Positions 33,501-46,428 of a DNA stretch of 64,000 nt are shown in pieces. Numbering within the stretch: position 1 is the stretch's first letter; every line of letters starts with the position of its first letter. Below the pieces are notes generated by a model, which saw only the letters and a program-made list of their open reading frames with translations, did not search any database and was not told the DNA's origin. The stretch comes from Phymorhynchus buccinoides (Eukaryota; Mollusca; Gastropoda; Neogastropoda; Raphitomidae), in contig CM065693.1 in assembly GCA_017654935.2 (NCBI GenBank), positions 59,217,247-59,281,246 of the forward strand. Direction: 5' to 3'. The position numbers and the translations under genes are program-made.

Positions 33501-34981
33501 TACAATACTGCTGAATCTTAATGTTACAATACTGCTGAATCTCAATGTTACAATGCTGCTGAAACTTAATGTTACAATACTGCTGAATCGTAATGTTACA
33601 ATGCTGCTGTATCTTAATGTTGCAATGCTACAGAATCAATGTTACAGTGCTGCTGGATCTTAATGTTACAATGCTGCTGAATCGTAATGTTACAATGCTG
33701 CTGAATCTTAATGTTACAATGCTGCTGAATCTTAATGTTACAATGCTGCTGAATCTTAATGTTACAATGCTGCTGAATCTTAATGTTACAATGCTGCTGA
33801 ATCTTAATGTTACAATGCTGCTGAATCTTAATGTTACAATGCTGCTGAATCTTAATGTTACAATGCTGCTGAATCTTAATGTTACAATGCTGCTGAATCT
33901 TAATGTTACAATGCTGCTGAATCTTAATGTTACAATGCTGCTGAATCTTAATGTTACAATGCTGCTTAATCTTAATGTTACAATGCTGCTGAATCATAAT
34001 GTTACAATGCTGCTGAATCTTAATGTTACAATGCTGCTGAATCGTAATGTTACAATGCTGCTGAATCATAATGTTACAATGCTGCTGAATCTTAATGTTA
34101 CAATGCTGCTTAATCTTAATGTTACAATGCTGCTGAATCTTAATGTTACAATGCTGCTGAATCTTACTGTTACAATGCCGCTGAATCGTAATGTTACAAT
34201 GCTGCTGAATCATAATGTTACAATGCTGCTGAATCTTAATGTTACAATGCTGCTGAATCTTAATGTTACAATGCTGCTGAATCTTAATGTTACAATGCTG
34301 CTGAATCTTAATGTTACAATGCTGCTGAATCTTAATGTTACAATGCTGCTGAATCTTAATGTTACAATGCTGCTGAATCTTAATGTTACAATGCTGCTGA
34401 ATCTTAATGTTACAATGCTGCTGAATCTTAATGTTACAATGCTGCTGAATCTTAATGTTACAATGCTGCTGAATCTCAATGTTACAATGCTGCTGAATCT
34501 TAATGTTACAATGCTGCTGAATCTTAATGTTACAATGCTGCTGAATCTTAATGTTACAATGCTGCTGAATCTTAATGTTACAATACTGCTGAATCTTAAT
34601 GTTGCAATGCTGCTGAATATCAACGTTACAATACTGCTGAATCTCAATGTTACAATGCTGCTGAATCTTAATGTTACAATGTTGCTGAATCTCAATGTTA
34701 CAATGCTGCTGAATCTTAATGTTACAATGTTGCTTAATCTCAATGTTACAATGCTGCTGAATCATAATGTTACAATGCTGCTGAATCTTAATGTTACAAT
34801 GCTGCTGAATCTTAATGTTACAATGCTGCTGAATCATAATGTGACAATGCTACTGAATCTTAGTGTTACAATGCTGCTGAATCTTAGTGTTACAATGCTG
34901 CTGAATCTTAATGTTACAATGCTGCTGAATCTTAATGTTGCAATGCTGCTGAATCTTAATGTTACAATGCTGCTGAATCGC
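30573..34981 (+). repeat. 24-bp tandem satellite, copy 2
   Basis: About 183 units of 24 bp with low divergence. The left part is rich in tca/act variants and the central and right parts are almost uniform, a sign of recent expansion from the middle. Both strands have long stop-free frames (8-residue periods), with no sign of real coding. It ends at gaatcgcaaggagtcttg and unique intron DNA continues to 35110. Confidence 0.96.
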
Positions 34982-35240
34982 AAGGAGTCTTGAATTTTTA
35001 AATGTTCGAGGATTTGTACTGCAGGCAAAGCACGTTGTTTGTGGCTTTTTATCTACATAAGCTTCATAAACAAATATATGTACTCCAGAAACAATACAAA
35101 AAACATAGCCAGAGAGAGAGAGAGAGAGAGAAAGAATGAATGAATGAATGAATAAGTTTTCTTTATTGAGGATAATAGATTAAGCAACATTGCTTTTTTT
35201 TTCGTCCAGTCCTCATGCAAAAAAAGAAAGAAAATGTTAC

Positions 35241-36025
<785 letters not shown>

Positions 36026-36259
36026 GCTACACACACTAACCAACCTCACTCCTCTTTCTCTCGTTCACTAGAATTGCAATAATATTATGATCAACAGTTA
36101 AAGGGTACTTGTTCACAGCCACATAACAGCATTATGTGGATTCAACGACAAAACAGTCGTATTTATAATGTATAATATTAACGTTAAACCATATAATACA
36201 GACATGGTTAGTATAGTATTTCTCGCTGACATTTACTTCTTCTTTCTTTCTTTTTTATC

Positions 36260-39200
36260 TTAAATTAATATTAGAGCTCTCTTATTGAACGCTTGTATTA
36301 TGAATTTTGACAAGCATACCAACTGATTTGCTGTTTCTTCATTCATCACTTTAGTTAACCTTTTGGAAGAATCAGAGTCTGGATTGAAAGGAGGGCAATC
36401 AGCTAACAATTTAGGACGGATATCAGAGTATCCTTTACAATCAAACAGAAAATGATACTCTGTTTCAGGCTCGCTTTTACATATAGGACACACAATATTT
36501 CCATCTGTTGCATTAAAACGAAGACGATGCACTTTGAGTTGAGACACACCCATTCGTATTTGAGCAAGAGCGTTCCGATAGGCGTCTTTCCATAAGCATG
36601 TTATGTACAATTCTCTGGCAAAAACGTGTTTACACATTCCATAAGTGGTCAGATTTGGACTCTCTTCAATGTGTTTTTTTCCAGCGGTGACAGAATGAGC
36701 CAAATAAGCGCTCTCGTAGTTCAATGCAAAAACGTTTCTCTCTGTCACATCCGAACAACCACACCTGTTCTAAGCCATTATTGCAAAGCATAGACCTGAC
36801 ATGTGACACCCACGTTTTGACACCTTTTTCATGCAAACAATATAACATTTTATATGCCTTCTTAGAATACATAGAATCTAGTTGCTTTAATAAGCGGAAC
36901 CAGTATTTAATTACTTTTATGGTTGTATTTATATATAAAGGGTAGCGACCAAGTTCCCCGTAGACAATATAATTTGCTGTTCTAATTGGGACCCTGAGGA
37001 ATCGTTTACATGCAAAAAGTTGAACCCTTTCGACCTGTTCATACTGTTTGAAACCCCATATTTCTGCTGCATAAAGTAAAGATGGCACTACTTGCGAATC
37101 AAACAACTTGAAAAGACATAAGCTGAATTACACTGAATTCTTCTCAGTGTTCGTAAAATTTGAATGGTGGCTTTTTTGCCCTTTGTTGAAGATTCCTCCA
37201 AGGCTAGTACAAAACTGTTGCGTGTGAAAAATGTCAAACCCAGGTATTTGTAATTATTCACTACTTCAAGCTTATCCCCATTAAGAAATCATCTTTCTTT
37301 CGAAGACAAAAAAAACCCTTTTCTAAAAACTATTATTTTTGATTTATCTCAATTCACCGTAAGACCTAGGCGTGTAGATGATGTACACAGAAGATTTAGC
37401 TGATTTTGTAAACCAATAATAGTTTGGGCAATAAGTGTTAGATCATCAGCAAATAAAAGGAGGATTAGTTCTATTTCTGTGGGACTAAATGGCATCCCAT
37501 GTTTGGCCCTTGCTAGAATGTCATTAGCTAATTCATTTATCAATAAAGAGAAAAGAACTGGGCTTAAGATGCACCCTTGTTTCAGACCTTGAAAACAGTT
37601 GAAATACTCTGTTAGTTCTCCTCTACTCATAACACAAGACTTGACTGACTTATAAAGAGCTCTTAAATTGCTAAACATTTTACCCTGTATATTGCTTCTC
37701 ATCAGAACTGACCATAAAACGTGACGTTTCACTGTGTCAAATGCCTTCGGGAAATCTATAAAAGCCACATATAGCTTGGATTGTGTACTAAGCTGTTTAT
37801 CTACTGCTGCATAGAGTGTAAAAATGTTATCAATGGTTGATCTGCCCTTTTTAAAACCGGCTTGTGCCTCTGTTAATTTATCATGCTTCTCAGCCCAGGT
37901 GGTAAGACGCTTATTTAAAATAAAAGTATAAACTTTACTAACAATGCTTATTAGGGAGATACCTCTGTAATTGTCTTGACAACTTACATCCCCTTTTTTA
38001 TGAAGAGGAACAATAATTGAGTGAGACCATTGATCAGGAAAAAAGGCTTTATCAAACAGGACATTGAATAACTTTAAAAGAAATGGTTTAATAAAATTAT
38101 TTGACTGAATCAGCATTTCTGCAATAATACCATCTGGACCTGGGGAGTTTCTAGCCTTAAGATTCTTTAAGGCTGCTTCTAATTCAGTTATTGTTATTTT
38201 AGTATCTAGAAATTCATCAAAAGTTTCTTCATGTCCCATGACATCACCATCCTCTTCACTTGCGTTACCTTCTGCCCCAGCATTCAGAACCTGATTGAAA
38301 TGATGCCCCCAGTCGTCTTTAGAAATGTTATTGTTAACCTGTTTCCTAGGCTGATGTTTTCTTACCTCTGACCAAAAGGAGGACGAGCACTTAACAGAAT
38401 CCATCAATCGCTCTCTTTGTAATCTTTTATATTCATATTCTTTAGTGTCCAACATATCTTGGTAAGCTTTCTTCTGTCGCGTAAGCACAGTAAAATCATC
38501 TTTCCCCCTTGTTTGTCTTAATACCCTAAGATGTGCCCTGGCAGTCTTTGTTAAGGTGAAGCATTCCTTATCAAACCAAGGAGCCCTCTGTTTTGTCTTA
38601 TTAGGGCCACTTTCTTTTATCATGTCTTTGGCAGCCTCTAACAAAGACTGATTAAAAATGTCTATTGACAATTCTACAGACTGATCTAACATCTGACTTG
38701 CTCTGGTAAGAGCTACATTGAACTTGGGTGATTCTACAGCCTGGGTAAATAGCTGTAGTTTGTCAGCCTGCCAAATTAACCTTTTTGTTTTTTGACAAGA
38801 ATTGTTCATATTACCATCATCAAACAATTTACAAAACATTTCTATGGGCATATGATCGGATTCAATTCTGTTAGCCACTACCATGCGCTCAATAACGTGT
38901 GTAGCAACACTGGATACTAAGAAGTAGTCAACTGTACTATTTCCCTGTTCTGAGATCAAAGTAAACTTCCCCTCGTTATCCCATGGGAACTTGCCATTTA
39001 TAATTTTACAATCAAACAACAAACACAACTGTAACAATTGTTTTCCAAAATCGTTAGTTACTAAATCTTCCGCTGTTCTACTTTCCTCCCATACATCTGA
39101 GTGCAAACTAGTTGGTTGGTCATTAATGCATATATCATTAACTTGAAGTTTACTAGTTCTGGCATTAAAATCGCCTGTACAAATTAGGTGGACGTTACCA

Positions 39201-39668
39201 AATTTGTCAAATAAGTCACACAAACATGCTTCAAGATCATCATAAACAGAGTTGATTTCCGTTTGATAAAAAGGACTCCCGTAGGGGGGGACATACACAG
39301 ATAAATAAAACCAATCTTCCAAAGTGTCAAAGACAGTTCCAGAAATGTTTACCACAATGACATTTTCACACGACACATCTATTGTTTCTATGTATTTACC
39401 TAACCAACATTTAATAAGTACTAATATCCCCCCTGAACGTCTGCCTTGATTGGACAGTTTCATTGCTGAAAATTGGAAAGCTATATGATCCTGAAAAACA
39501 TGTTTACATAAATCCGAACAGTCATCATAGAACGTTTCTGTAAGTGTGACCAGGTCAAATCTACTGACGTAATTGACACAATCCTGGTCAGATAGTTTTT
39601 TTCTTTAATCCATTAACGTTAAATTGGAGGACAGACAATCCTCTGTCACATAGGGGCCGGCCAAATTC
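36260..39668 (-). pseudogene. LINE ORF2: APE endonuclease and reverse transcriptase, broken (copy A)
   Basis: The frame is open from 39668; it begins LCDRGLSVLQFNVNGLKKKL, the usual start of an APE-type endonuclease. Taking the Met at 39463 as residue 1, GDFNAR is at 97-102, STVDYFLVS near 176 and SDHMPI at 202-207. The RT follows with NYRGISLISI, FIDFPKAFDTV (Pro for the usual Lys) and FADDL at 671. At 37349 a TGA ends the frame. A second TGA replaces Trp in KERxFLNG, and frameshifts occur near 37120 and 36746. Beyond them come AAEIWGFKQY, GELGRYPLY and a Cys/His motif, CPICKSEPETEYHFLFDC. All these lesions are shared with copy B. Confidence 0.9.
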
Positions 39669-40055
39669 CTATTTATTGTTATCTGTTTCAGATTTGGTTC
39701 TAGTTTTATTCTTGGCCTTGCTATTATCCCTTTGTCTTGCACGTAGATTGGAGTTTTGATTGCTGGCATCCTGGTTCCGGTGGCAAGCTTTCTCTCCCAC
39801 AGACGATTGAGTCTCTGTACTGGATGGGAAACCAAGGGGCCTCATTACACAGAGGGAGTGAAACTCTCAGTAATCTGGAGTTGTCTGCGTTTGCTGCGTG
39901 TGTTGCGGCTAACCCCAGAGGAGTCCTCACATTCCATAGTCACCCGCTGGTTACAAACAGGTGACACACCACATGCCCCACCACTAAAAACGTCCTGTCC
40001 TTGAGAGCCTCCGGTACATAGCTCCCTGAGTTTGGTCGTTAATGATTGTTATCTG

Positions 40056-40081
40056 ATCGCTTCTCGGCCTTTTGGCTAAGA
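40056..40081 (+). ncRNA. U2 snRNA 5'-end fragment (pseudogene)
   Basis: 26 bases starting atcgcttctcggccttttgg and continuing ctaaga match the first nucleotides of U2 snRNA. The U2 sequence then stops (expected tcaagtg; found cagtgattc), so no branch-recognition or Sm region is present and it cannot be functional. It lies antisense within the LINE, between the ORF1-like part and ORF2. Confidence 0.85.
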
Positions 40082-40165
40082 CAGTGATTCAGGAACATAA
40101 TTTTTTGTTTATACCATGGTTGGTTTGTTCAGCCCGTCGTACATGGCGAAAGCCGATACGCGACG

Positions 40166-40637
40166 TTAAACTGAACTTCCATCGTTAATGACATCTGCAG
40201 GAGAGTCCAGAGAGAACACTTGTTTTACGAGGGTATCGCTATCATCCAGAGGTTCGGTTTGCGGGGAACACTGGTTAGCACTGAAGTAGGGTGACACTAA
40301 TCCTACCAGAGACTTTCGTTTCTGGGAATCAGTCAGGGATTTTAATTTTGGTGTTACTTCAACGTTTGTAGCCTTAGCAGGGAGAGGACAAGGTCTGGGA
40401 TAGGTGGGACGATCGATCCAGTGGGACAGGGAATGGAGGTATAGGTTCCGAAAAGGAAGAGTTAGGAGAACCCAGTTCTGCAACACCTGTTATTACACCA
40501 TTTTCGTCCGTGTAAGTCGTCTTTGGATGGTTGGAGGAAAGTGTTGGGTAGTCATTCAAACTATACATTGAAGGAAGGGGAGCAGTAGCCGGAGATGACC
40601 GACCATCACTCGCCCTAGATTGTTGACTGGCAGCCAT
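40166..40637 (-). pseudogene. LINE ORF1-like region, frameshifted (copy A)
   Basis: It starts M-A-A-S-Q-Q at 40637 close to the 5' end of the element. It is rich in Ser and Pro (SPATAPLPSMYSLNDYPTLS), with a frameshift near 40425 into PAKATNVEVTPKLKSLTDSQ and a stop at 40166. No known domain is visible. Position upstream of ORF2 on the same strand suggests ORF1. A further basic segment (NTRSKRRQLQITESF) lies at about 39845-39890. Confidence 0.6.
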
Positions 40638-40688
40638 GCTGGGCAAAATTACACTGATCTCTTCTAATGGATGACTACCCTTGACAGT

Positions 40689-40689
<1 letters not shown>

Positions 40690-40764
<75 letters not shown>

Positions 40765-40910
40765 GGGGGGGGACGAGAGAGAGAGAGAGAGAGAGGGGGG
40801 GAGGAGAGAGAGAGAGAGAGGGGGGAGAGAGAGAGATAGAGAGACAGAGGGGGGAGAGGGGGGATAGAGAGGGGGGGAGAGAGAGAGAGGGAGAGGGAGA
40901 GAGAGAGAGA
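40690..40910 (+). repeat. (GA)n/(G)n microsatellite
   Basis: GA repeats broken by G-runs of up to 18. It separates the 5' end of the large LINE from the 3' end of a second - strand LINE. Confidence 0.95.
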
Positions 40911-41000
40911 ACTCGAACTCGAACTCGAAATTCTAAATGAGGATAAACTGAGTAAGCAGAAATAGCTTATTTTCATCAGGTCCTCTAAAATAATAACATA
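40911..41000 (-). mobile_element. 3' end of a second LINE (cut by gap)
   Basis: The - strand reads gaggacctgatgaaaataag, ttactcagtttatcctcatt and tagaatttcgagttcgag, then (CT)n. The same sequence at 59873-59962 continues into a LINE 3' UTR and ORF2 C-terminus. Contig 2 ends inside it. Confidence 0.8.
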
Positions 41001-41500
41001 NNNNNNNNNNNNNNNNNNNNNNNNNNNNNNNNNNNNNNNNNNNNNNNNNNNNNNNNNNNNNNNNNNNNNNNNNNNNNNNNNNNNNNNNNNNNNNNNNNNN
41101 NNNNNNNNNNNNNNNNNNNNNNNNNNNNNNNNNNNNNNNNNNNNNNNNNNNNNNNNNNNNNNNNNNNNNNNNNNNNNNNNNNNNNNNNNNNNNNNNNNNN
41201 NNNNNNNNNNNNNNNNNNNNNNNNNNNNNNNNNNNNNNNNNNNNNNNNNNNNNNNNNNNNNNNNNNNNNNNNNNNNNNNNNNNNNNNNNNNNNNNNNNNN
41301 NNNNNNNNNNNNNNNNNNNNNNNNNNNNNNNNNNNNNNNNNNNNNNNNNNNNNNNNNNNNNNNNNNNNNNNNNNNNNNNNNNNNNNNNNNNNNNNNNNNN
41401 NNNNNNNNNNNNNNNNNNNNNNNNNNNNNNNNNNNNNNNNNNNNNNNNNNNNNNNNNNNNNNNNNNNNNNNNNNNNNNNNNNNNNNNNNNNNNNNNNNNN
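41001..41500. other. Assembly gap of exactly 500 N
   Basis: 500 consecutive N between a LINE 3' UTR and the middle of a 45-bp array. The sequence that should follow 41000 is found at 59962 onward, which points to overlapping contigs placed end to end. Confidence 0.98.
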
Positions 41501-44500
41501 TTGTTGTGGGTTTGGGGCAGTGTTAGAGAGAAGTTAGTTGGTTGATTGTTGTGGGTTTGGGGCAGTGTTATAGAGAAGTCAGTTCGTTGATTGTTGTGGG
41601 TTTGGGGCATTGTTAGAGAGAAGTCAGTTGGTTGATTGTTGTGTGTTTGGGGCAGTGTTAGAGAGAGAAGTCAGTTCGTTGATTGTTGTGGGTTTGGGGC
41701 AGTGTTAGAGAGAAGTTAGTTGGTTGATTGTTGTGGGTTTGGGGCAGTGTTAGAGAGAGAAGTTAGTTGGTTGATTGTTGTGGGTTTGGGGCAGTGTTAG
41801 AGAGAGAAGTCAGTTCGTTGATTGTTGTGGTTTTGGGGCAGTTTGGGGCAGTGTGGGGCAGAGAGAGAAGTCAGTTCGTTGATTGTTGTGGGTTTGGGGC
41901 AGTGTTAGAGAGAGAAGTCAGTTGGTTGATTGTTGTGGGTTTGGGGCAGTGTTAGAGAGAAGTCAGTTGGTTGATTGTTGTGGGTTTGGGTCAGTGTTAG
42001 AGAGAGAAGTCAGTTGGTTGATTGTTGTGGGTTTGGGGCAGTGTTAGAGAGAGAAGTCAGTTGGTTGATTGTTGTGGGTTTGGGGCAGTGTTAGAGAGAG
42101 ATAAATCAGTTGGTTGATTGTTGTGGGTGGGTTTGGGGCAGTGTTAGAGAGAGAAGTTGTCAGTTGGTTGATTGTTGTGGGTTTGGGGCAGTGTTAGAGA
42201 GAAGTCAGTTGGTTGATTGTTGTGGGTTTGGGGCAGTGTTAGAGAGAAGTCAGTTCGTTGATTGTTGTGGGTTTGGGGCAGTGTTAGAGAGAGAAGTCAG
42301 TTGGTTGATTGTTGTGGGTTTGGGGCAGTGTTAGAGAGAAGTCAGTTAGTTGATTGTTGTGGGTTTGGGGCAGTGTTAGAGAGAAGTCAGTTGGTTGATT
42401 GTTGTGGGTTTGTGGCAGTGTTAGAGAGAGAAGTCAGTTCGTTGATTGTTGTGTGTTTGGGGCAGTGTTAGAGAGAAGTCAGTTATTGTTGTGGGTTTGG
42501 GGCAGTGTTGTCAGTTGGTTTATTGTTGTGGGTTTGGGGCAGTGTTAGAGAGAAGTCAGTTGGTTGATTGTTGTGGGTTTGGGGCAGTGTTAGAGATAAG
42601 TCAGTTGGTTGATTGTTGTGGGTTTGGGGCAGTGTTAGAGAGAAGTCAGTTCGTTGATTGTTGTGGGTTTGGGGCAGTGTTAGAGAGAAGTCAGTTGGTT
42701 GATTGTTGTGGGTTTGGGGCAGTGTTAGAGAGAAGTCAATTTGGTTGATTGTCGTGGGTTTGGGTCAGTGTTAAGAGAGACAGTCAGTTGGTTGATTGTT
42801 GTGGGTTTGGGGCAGTGTTAGAGAGAAGTCAGTTGGTTGATTGTTGTGGGTTTGGGGCAGTGTTCGAGAGAGAAGTCAGTTCGTTGATTGTTGTGGGTTT
42901 GGGGCAGTGTTAGAGAGAAGTCAGTTGGTTGATTGTTGTGGGTTTGGGGCAGTGTTAGAGAGAGGTCAGTTCGTTGATTGTTGTGGGTTTGGGGCAGTGT
43001 TAGAGAGAAGTCAGTTCGTTGATTGTTGTGGGTTTGGGGCAGTGTTAGAGAGAAGTTAGTTGGTTGATTGTTGTGGGTTTGGGGCAGTGTTAGAGAGAGA
43101 AGTCAGTTGGTTGATTGTTGTGGGTTTGGGGCAGTGTTAGAGAGAAGTCAGTTGGTTGATTGTTGTGGGTTTGGGGCAGTGTTAGAGAGAGAAGTCAGTT
43201 CGTTGATTGTTGTGGGTTTGGGGCAGTGTTAGAGAGAAGTCAGTTGGTTGATTGTTGTGGGTTTGGGGCAGTGTTAGAGAGAAGTCAGTTGGTTGATTGT
43301 TGTGGGTTTGGGGCAGTGTTAGAGAGAGAAGTCAGTTGGTTGATTGTTGTGGGTTTGGGGCAGTGTTAGAGAGAAGTCAGTTGGTTGATTGTTGTGGGTT
43401 TGGGGCAGTGTTAGAGAGAAGTCAGTTGGTTGATTGTTGTGGGTTTGGGGCAGTGTTAGAGAGAAGTCAGTTGGTTGATTGTTGTGGGTTTGGGGCAGTG
43501 TTAGAGAGAAGTCAGTTGGTTGATTGTTGTGGGTTTGGGGCAGTGTTAGAGAGAAGTCAGTTGGTTGATTGTTGTGGGTTTGGGGCAGTGTTAGAGAGAG
43601 AAGTCAGTTCGTTGATTGTTGTGGGTTTGGGGCAGTGTTAGAGAGAAGTCAGTTGGTTGATTGTTGTGGGTTTGGGGCAGTGTTAGAGAGAAGTCAGTTG
43701 GTTGATTGTTGTGGGTTTGGGGCAGTGTTAGAGAGAAGTCAGTTGGTTGATTGTTGTGGGTTTGGGGCAGTGTTAGAGAGAGAAGTCAGTTGGTTGATTG
43801 TTGTGGGTTTGGGGCAGTGTTAGAGAGAGAAGTCAGTTCGTTGATTGTTGTGTGTTTGGGGCAGTGTTAGAGAGAAGTCAGTTAGTTGATTGTTGTGGGT
43901 TTGGGGCAGTGTTAGAGAGAAGTCAGTTGGTTGATTGTTGTGGGTTTGGGGCAGTGTTTCAGTTGGTTGATTGTTGTGGGTTTGGGGCAGTGTTAGAGAG
44001 AAGTCAGTTCGTTGATTGTTGTGGGTTTGGGGCAGTGTTAGAGAGAAGTTAGTTGGTTGATTGTTGTGGGTTTGGGGCAGTGTTAGAGAGAGAAGTCAGT
44101 TGGTTGATTGTTGTGGGTTTGGGGCAGTGTTAGAGAGAAGTCAGTTGGTTGATTGTTGTGGGTTTGGGGCAGTGTTAGAGAGAGAAGTCAGTTGGTTGAT
44201 TGTTGTGTGTTTGGGGCAGTGTTAGAGAGAAGTCAGTTGGTTGATTGTTGTGGGTTTGGGGCAGTGTTAGAGAGAAGTCAGTTGGTTGATTGTTGTGGGT
44301 TTGGGGCAGTGTTAGAGAGAAGTTAGTTGGTTGATTGTTGTGGGTTTGGGGCAGTGTTAGAGAGAAATCAGTTGGTTGATTGTTGTGGGTTTGGGGCAGT
44401 GTTAGAGAGAAGTCAGTTGGTTGATTGTTGTGGGTTTGGGGCAGTGTTAGAGAGAAGTCAGTTGGTTGATTGTTGTGGGTTTGGGGCAGTGTTAGAGAGA

Positions 44501-45576
44501 GAAGTCAGTTGGTTGATTGTTGTGGGTTTGGGGCAGTGTTAGAGATAAATCAGTTGGTTGATTGTTGTGGGTTTGGGGCAGTGTTAGAGAGAAGTCAGTT
44601 GGTTGATTGTTGTGGGTTTGGGGCAGTGTTAGAGAGAGAAGTTCAGTTGGTTGATTGTTGTGGGTTTGGGGCAGTGTTAGAGAGAAGTCAGTTGGTTGAT
44701 TGTTGTGGGTTTGGGGCAGTGTTAGAGAGAAGTTAGTTGGTTTATTGTTGTGGGTTTGGGGCAGTGTTAGAGAGAAGTTAGTTGGTTTATTGTTGTGGGT
44801 TTGGGGCAGTGTTAGAGAGAAGTCAGTTGGTTGATTGTTGTGGGTTTGGGGCAGTGTTAGAGAGAAGTTAGTTGGTTTATTGTTGTGGGTTTGGGGCAGT
44901 GTTAGAGAGAAGTTAGTTGGTTGATTGTTGTGGGTTTGGGGCAGTGTTAGAGAGAAGTTAGTTGGTTGATTGTTGTGGGTTTGGGGCAGTGTTAGAGAGA
45001 GAAGTCAGTTGGTTGATTGTTGTGGGTTTGGGGCAGTGTTAGAGAGAAGTCAGTTGGTTGATTGTTGTGGGTTTGGGGCAGTGTTAGAGAGAAGTCAGTT
45101 CGTTGATTGTTGTGGGTTTGGGGCAGTGTTAGAGAGAAGTTAGTTGGTTGATTGTTGTGGGTTTGGGGCAGTGTTAGAGAGAGAAGTCAGTTGGTTGATT
45201 GTTGTGGGTTTGGGGCAGTGTTAGAGAGAGAAGTCAGTTGGTTGATTGTTGTGGGTTTGGGGCAGTGTTAGAGAGAAGTTAGTTGGTTGATTGTTGTGGG
45301 TTTGGGGCAGTGTTAGAGAGAAGTTAGTTGGTTGATTGTTGTGGGTTTGGGGCAGTGTTAGAGAGAAGTCAGTTGGTTGATTGTTGTGGGTTTGGGGCAG
45401 TGTTAGAGAGAAGTTAGTTGGTTGATTGTTGTGGGTTTGGGGCAGTGTTAGAGAGAAGTCAGTTAGTTGATTGTTGTGGGTTTGGGGCAGTGTTAGAGAG
45501 AAGTCAGTTAGTTGATTGTTGTGGGTTTGGGGCAGTGTTAGAGAGATAAATCAGTTAGTCGCTTGTTGTGGGTTTC
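41501..45576 (+). repeat. 45-bp tandem satellite, third contig
   Basis: About 88 units, starting inside the array at the gap. Variants differ in frequency from the other copies (many cagttcgttg and aagttagttg units, some gttggtttattg and ggtcagtgtt). It ends with the same decayed units and acceptor-like tttcag as at 26462. Confidence 0.96.
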
Positions 45577-45578
45577 AG

Positions 45579-45810
45579 CGAAATGACACTTTTGGGGGTG
45601 GCATGTGACAATTACGTGATGCACGTGAACAGGAAGTTGGATAAAACAAGTTTGAGTGAGTTTGTGTTCACGGATGATTGCTCTTTCCGGTCATTTAATT
45701 TTTATTGCTTACAAATACAATTACAAGTTACACCACCTTTTAGCAATCAAGATAATAAAAGTCTATCGTTAGCAAATTGTGACCTGTGTTTGTACATTAT
45801 AGGATGTTAA
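45579..45810 (+). CDS. Candidate alternative terminal exon, copy B (hypothetical)
   Basis: Same start as 26463 (acceptor tttcag, then S-E-M-T-L-L-G-V-A-C). It diverges after FVFTDDCSFRS because of substitutions and a short insertion (about 45712-45726), which shifts the frame and delays the stop to 45808. An AATAAA lies at about 45809. The difference between copies weakens the coding case. Confidence 0.25.
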
Positions 45811-46060
45811 TAAAAGCTGTGTTGATGTTCTTAATCTTAAGTTCATCGTGACGTGGCCTATCCGATATTCATAAATTGGTATAATGTAGAACGACTGTTT
45901 TGACCAGTACTGAGTAGAGCTGTTTCTCTACCAGCAAGGCATAGCTTAAACAGCATTTTAGGCTATTTGAATTTAACCTTTGAATATACTTTGATTATTT
46001 GCTGTTTGGTTAGCCTTCCTTAACCGATGACTACTAAGGCATCTGTTTTCTGTTGTACAG

Positions 46061-46109
46061 CGTTGAGGCGAGGCACGTGGAGAGCGGCCAGCACGTGACT
46101 GTGACGCTG
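46061..46109 (+). pseudogene. Partial duplicate of exon P start, copy B
   Basis: Acceptor ctgttttctgttgtacag plus 49 bp of exon P, 78 bp before the full exon. Equivalent to 26932-26980, with a 6-bp shorter spacer (lacking tgttgt). Confidence 0.9.
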
Positions 46110-46138
46110 GACTAAGGCATCTGTTTTCTGTTGTACAG

Positions 46139-46299
46139 CGTTGAGGCGAGGCACGTGGAGAGCGGCCATCACGTGACTGTGACGCTGAACACTGATGGGT
46201 GTGGGGGCGAGGTCATCTACCTCGAACATGTGCAGTTCTTTCTGTCCATGAACTACAGCTGTCGCGGAGCCATTGATGCCTATGTCATCTCCCCGTGCG
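46139..46299 (+). CDS. Proprotein convertase P-domain exon (exon P), copy 3
   Basis: Nucleotide-identical to the exons at 3786 and 27016, with the same acceptor and the donor gtcagt at 46300. If the assembly order is real, this is a third tandem P exon that could be spliced to exon B as an alternative. Identity at silent positions, and the near-identity of the whole flanking 19 kb, point instead to an allele or a very recent duplication. Confidence 0.88.
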
Positions 46300-46428
46300 G
46301 TCAGTTAATAATCATCATCATCATCATCAGAGCCAGATCCAGGGGTGGGGGGTGGGGGGGTGGGGGGGCTACCCCACACCTTCCTCCCACCCAAAAAAAG
46401 AAGAGAAAATGAAAAAAAAGAAACACAG

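Noticed and set aside
37349..39463. Active LINE ORF2 because 704 residues are intact and identical in two copies
   Set aside because: The frame ends at a TGA before the C-terminal part, and a second TGA plus two frameshifts follow; identity between copies reflects recent block duplication or allelism, not selection.
40056..40081. Functional U2 snRNA gene
   Set aside because: Only the first 26 bases match; the branch-recognition sequence, the Sm site and all later stems are absent.
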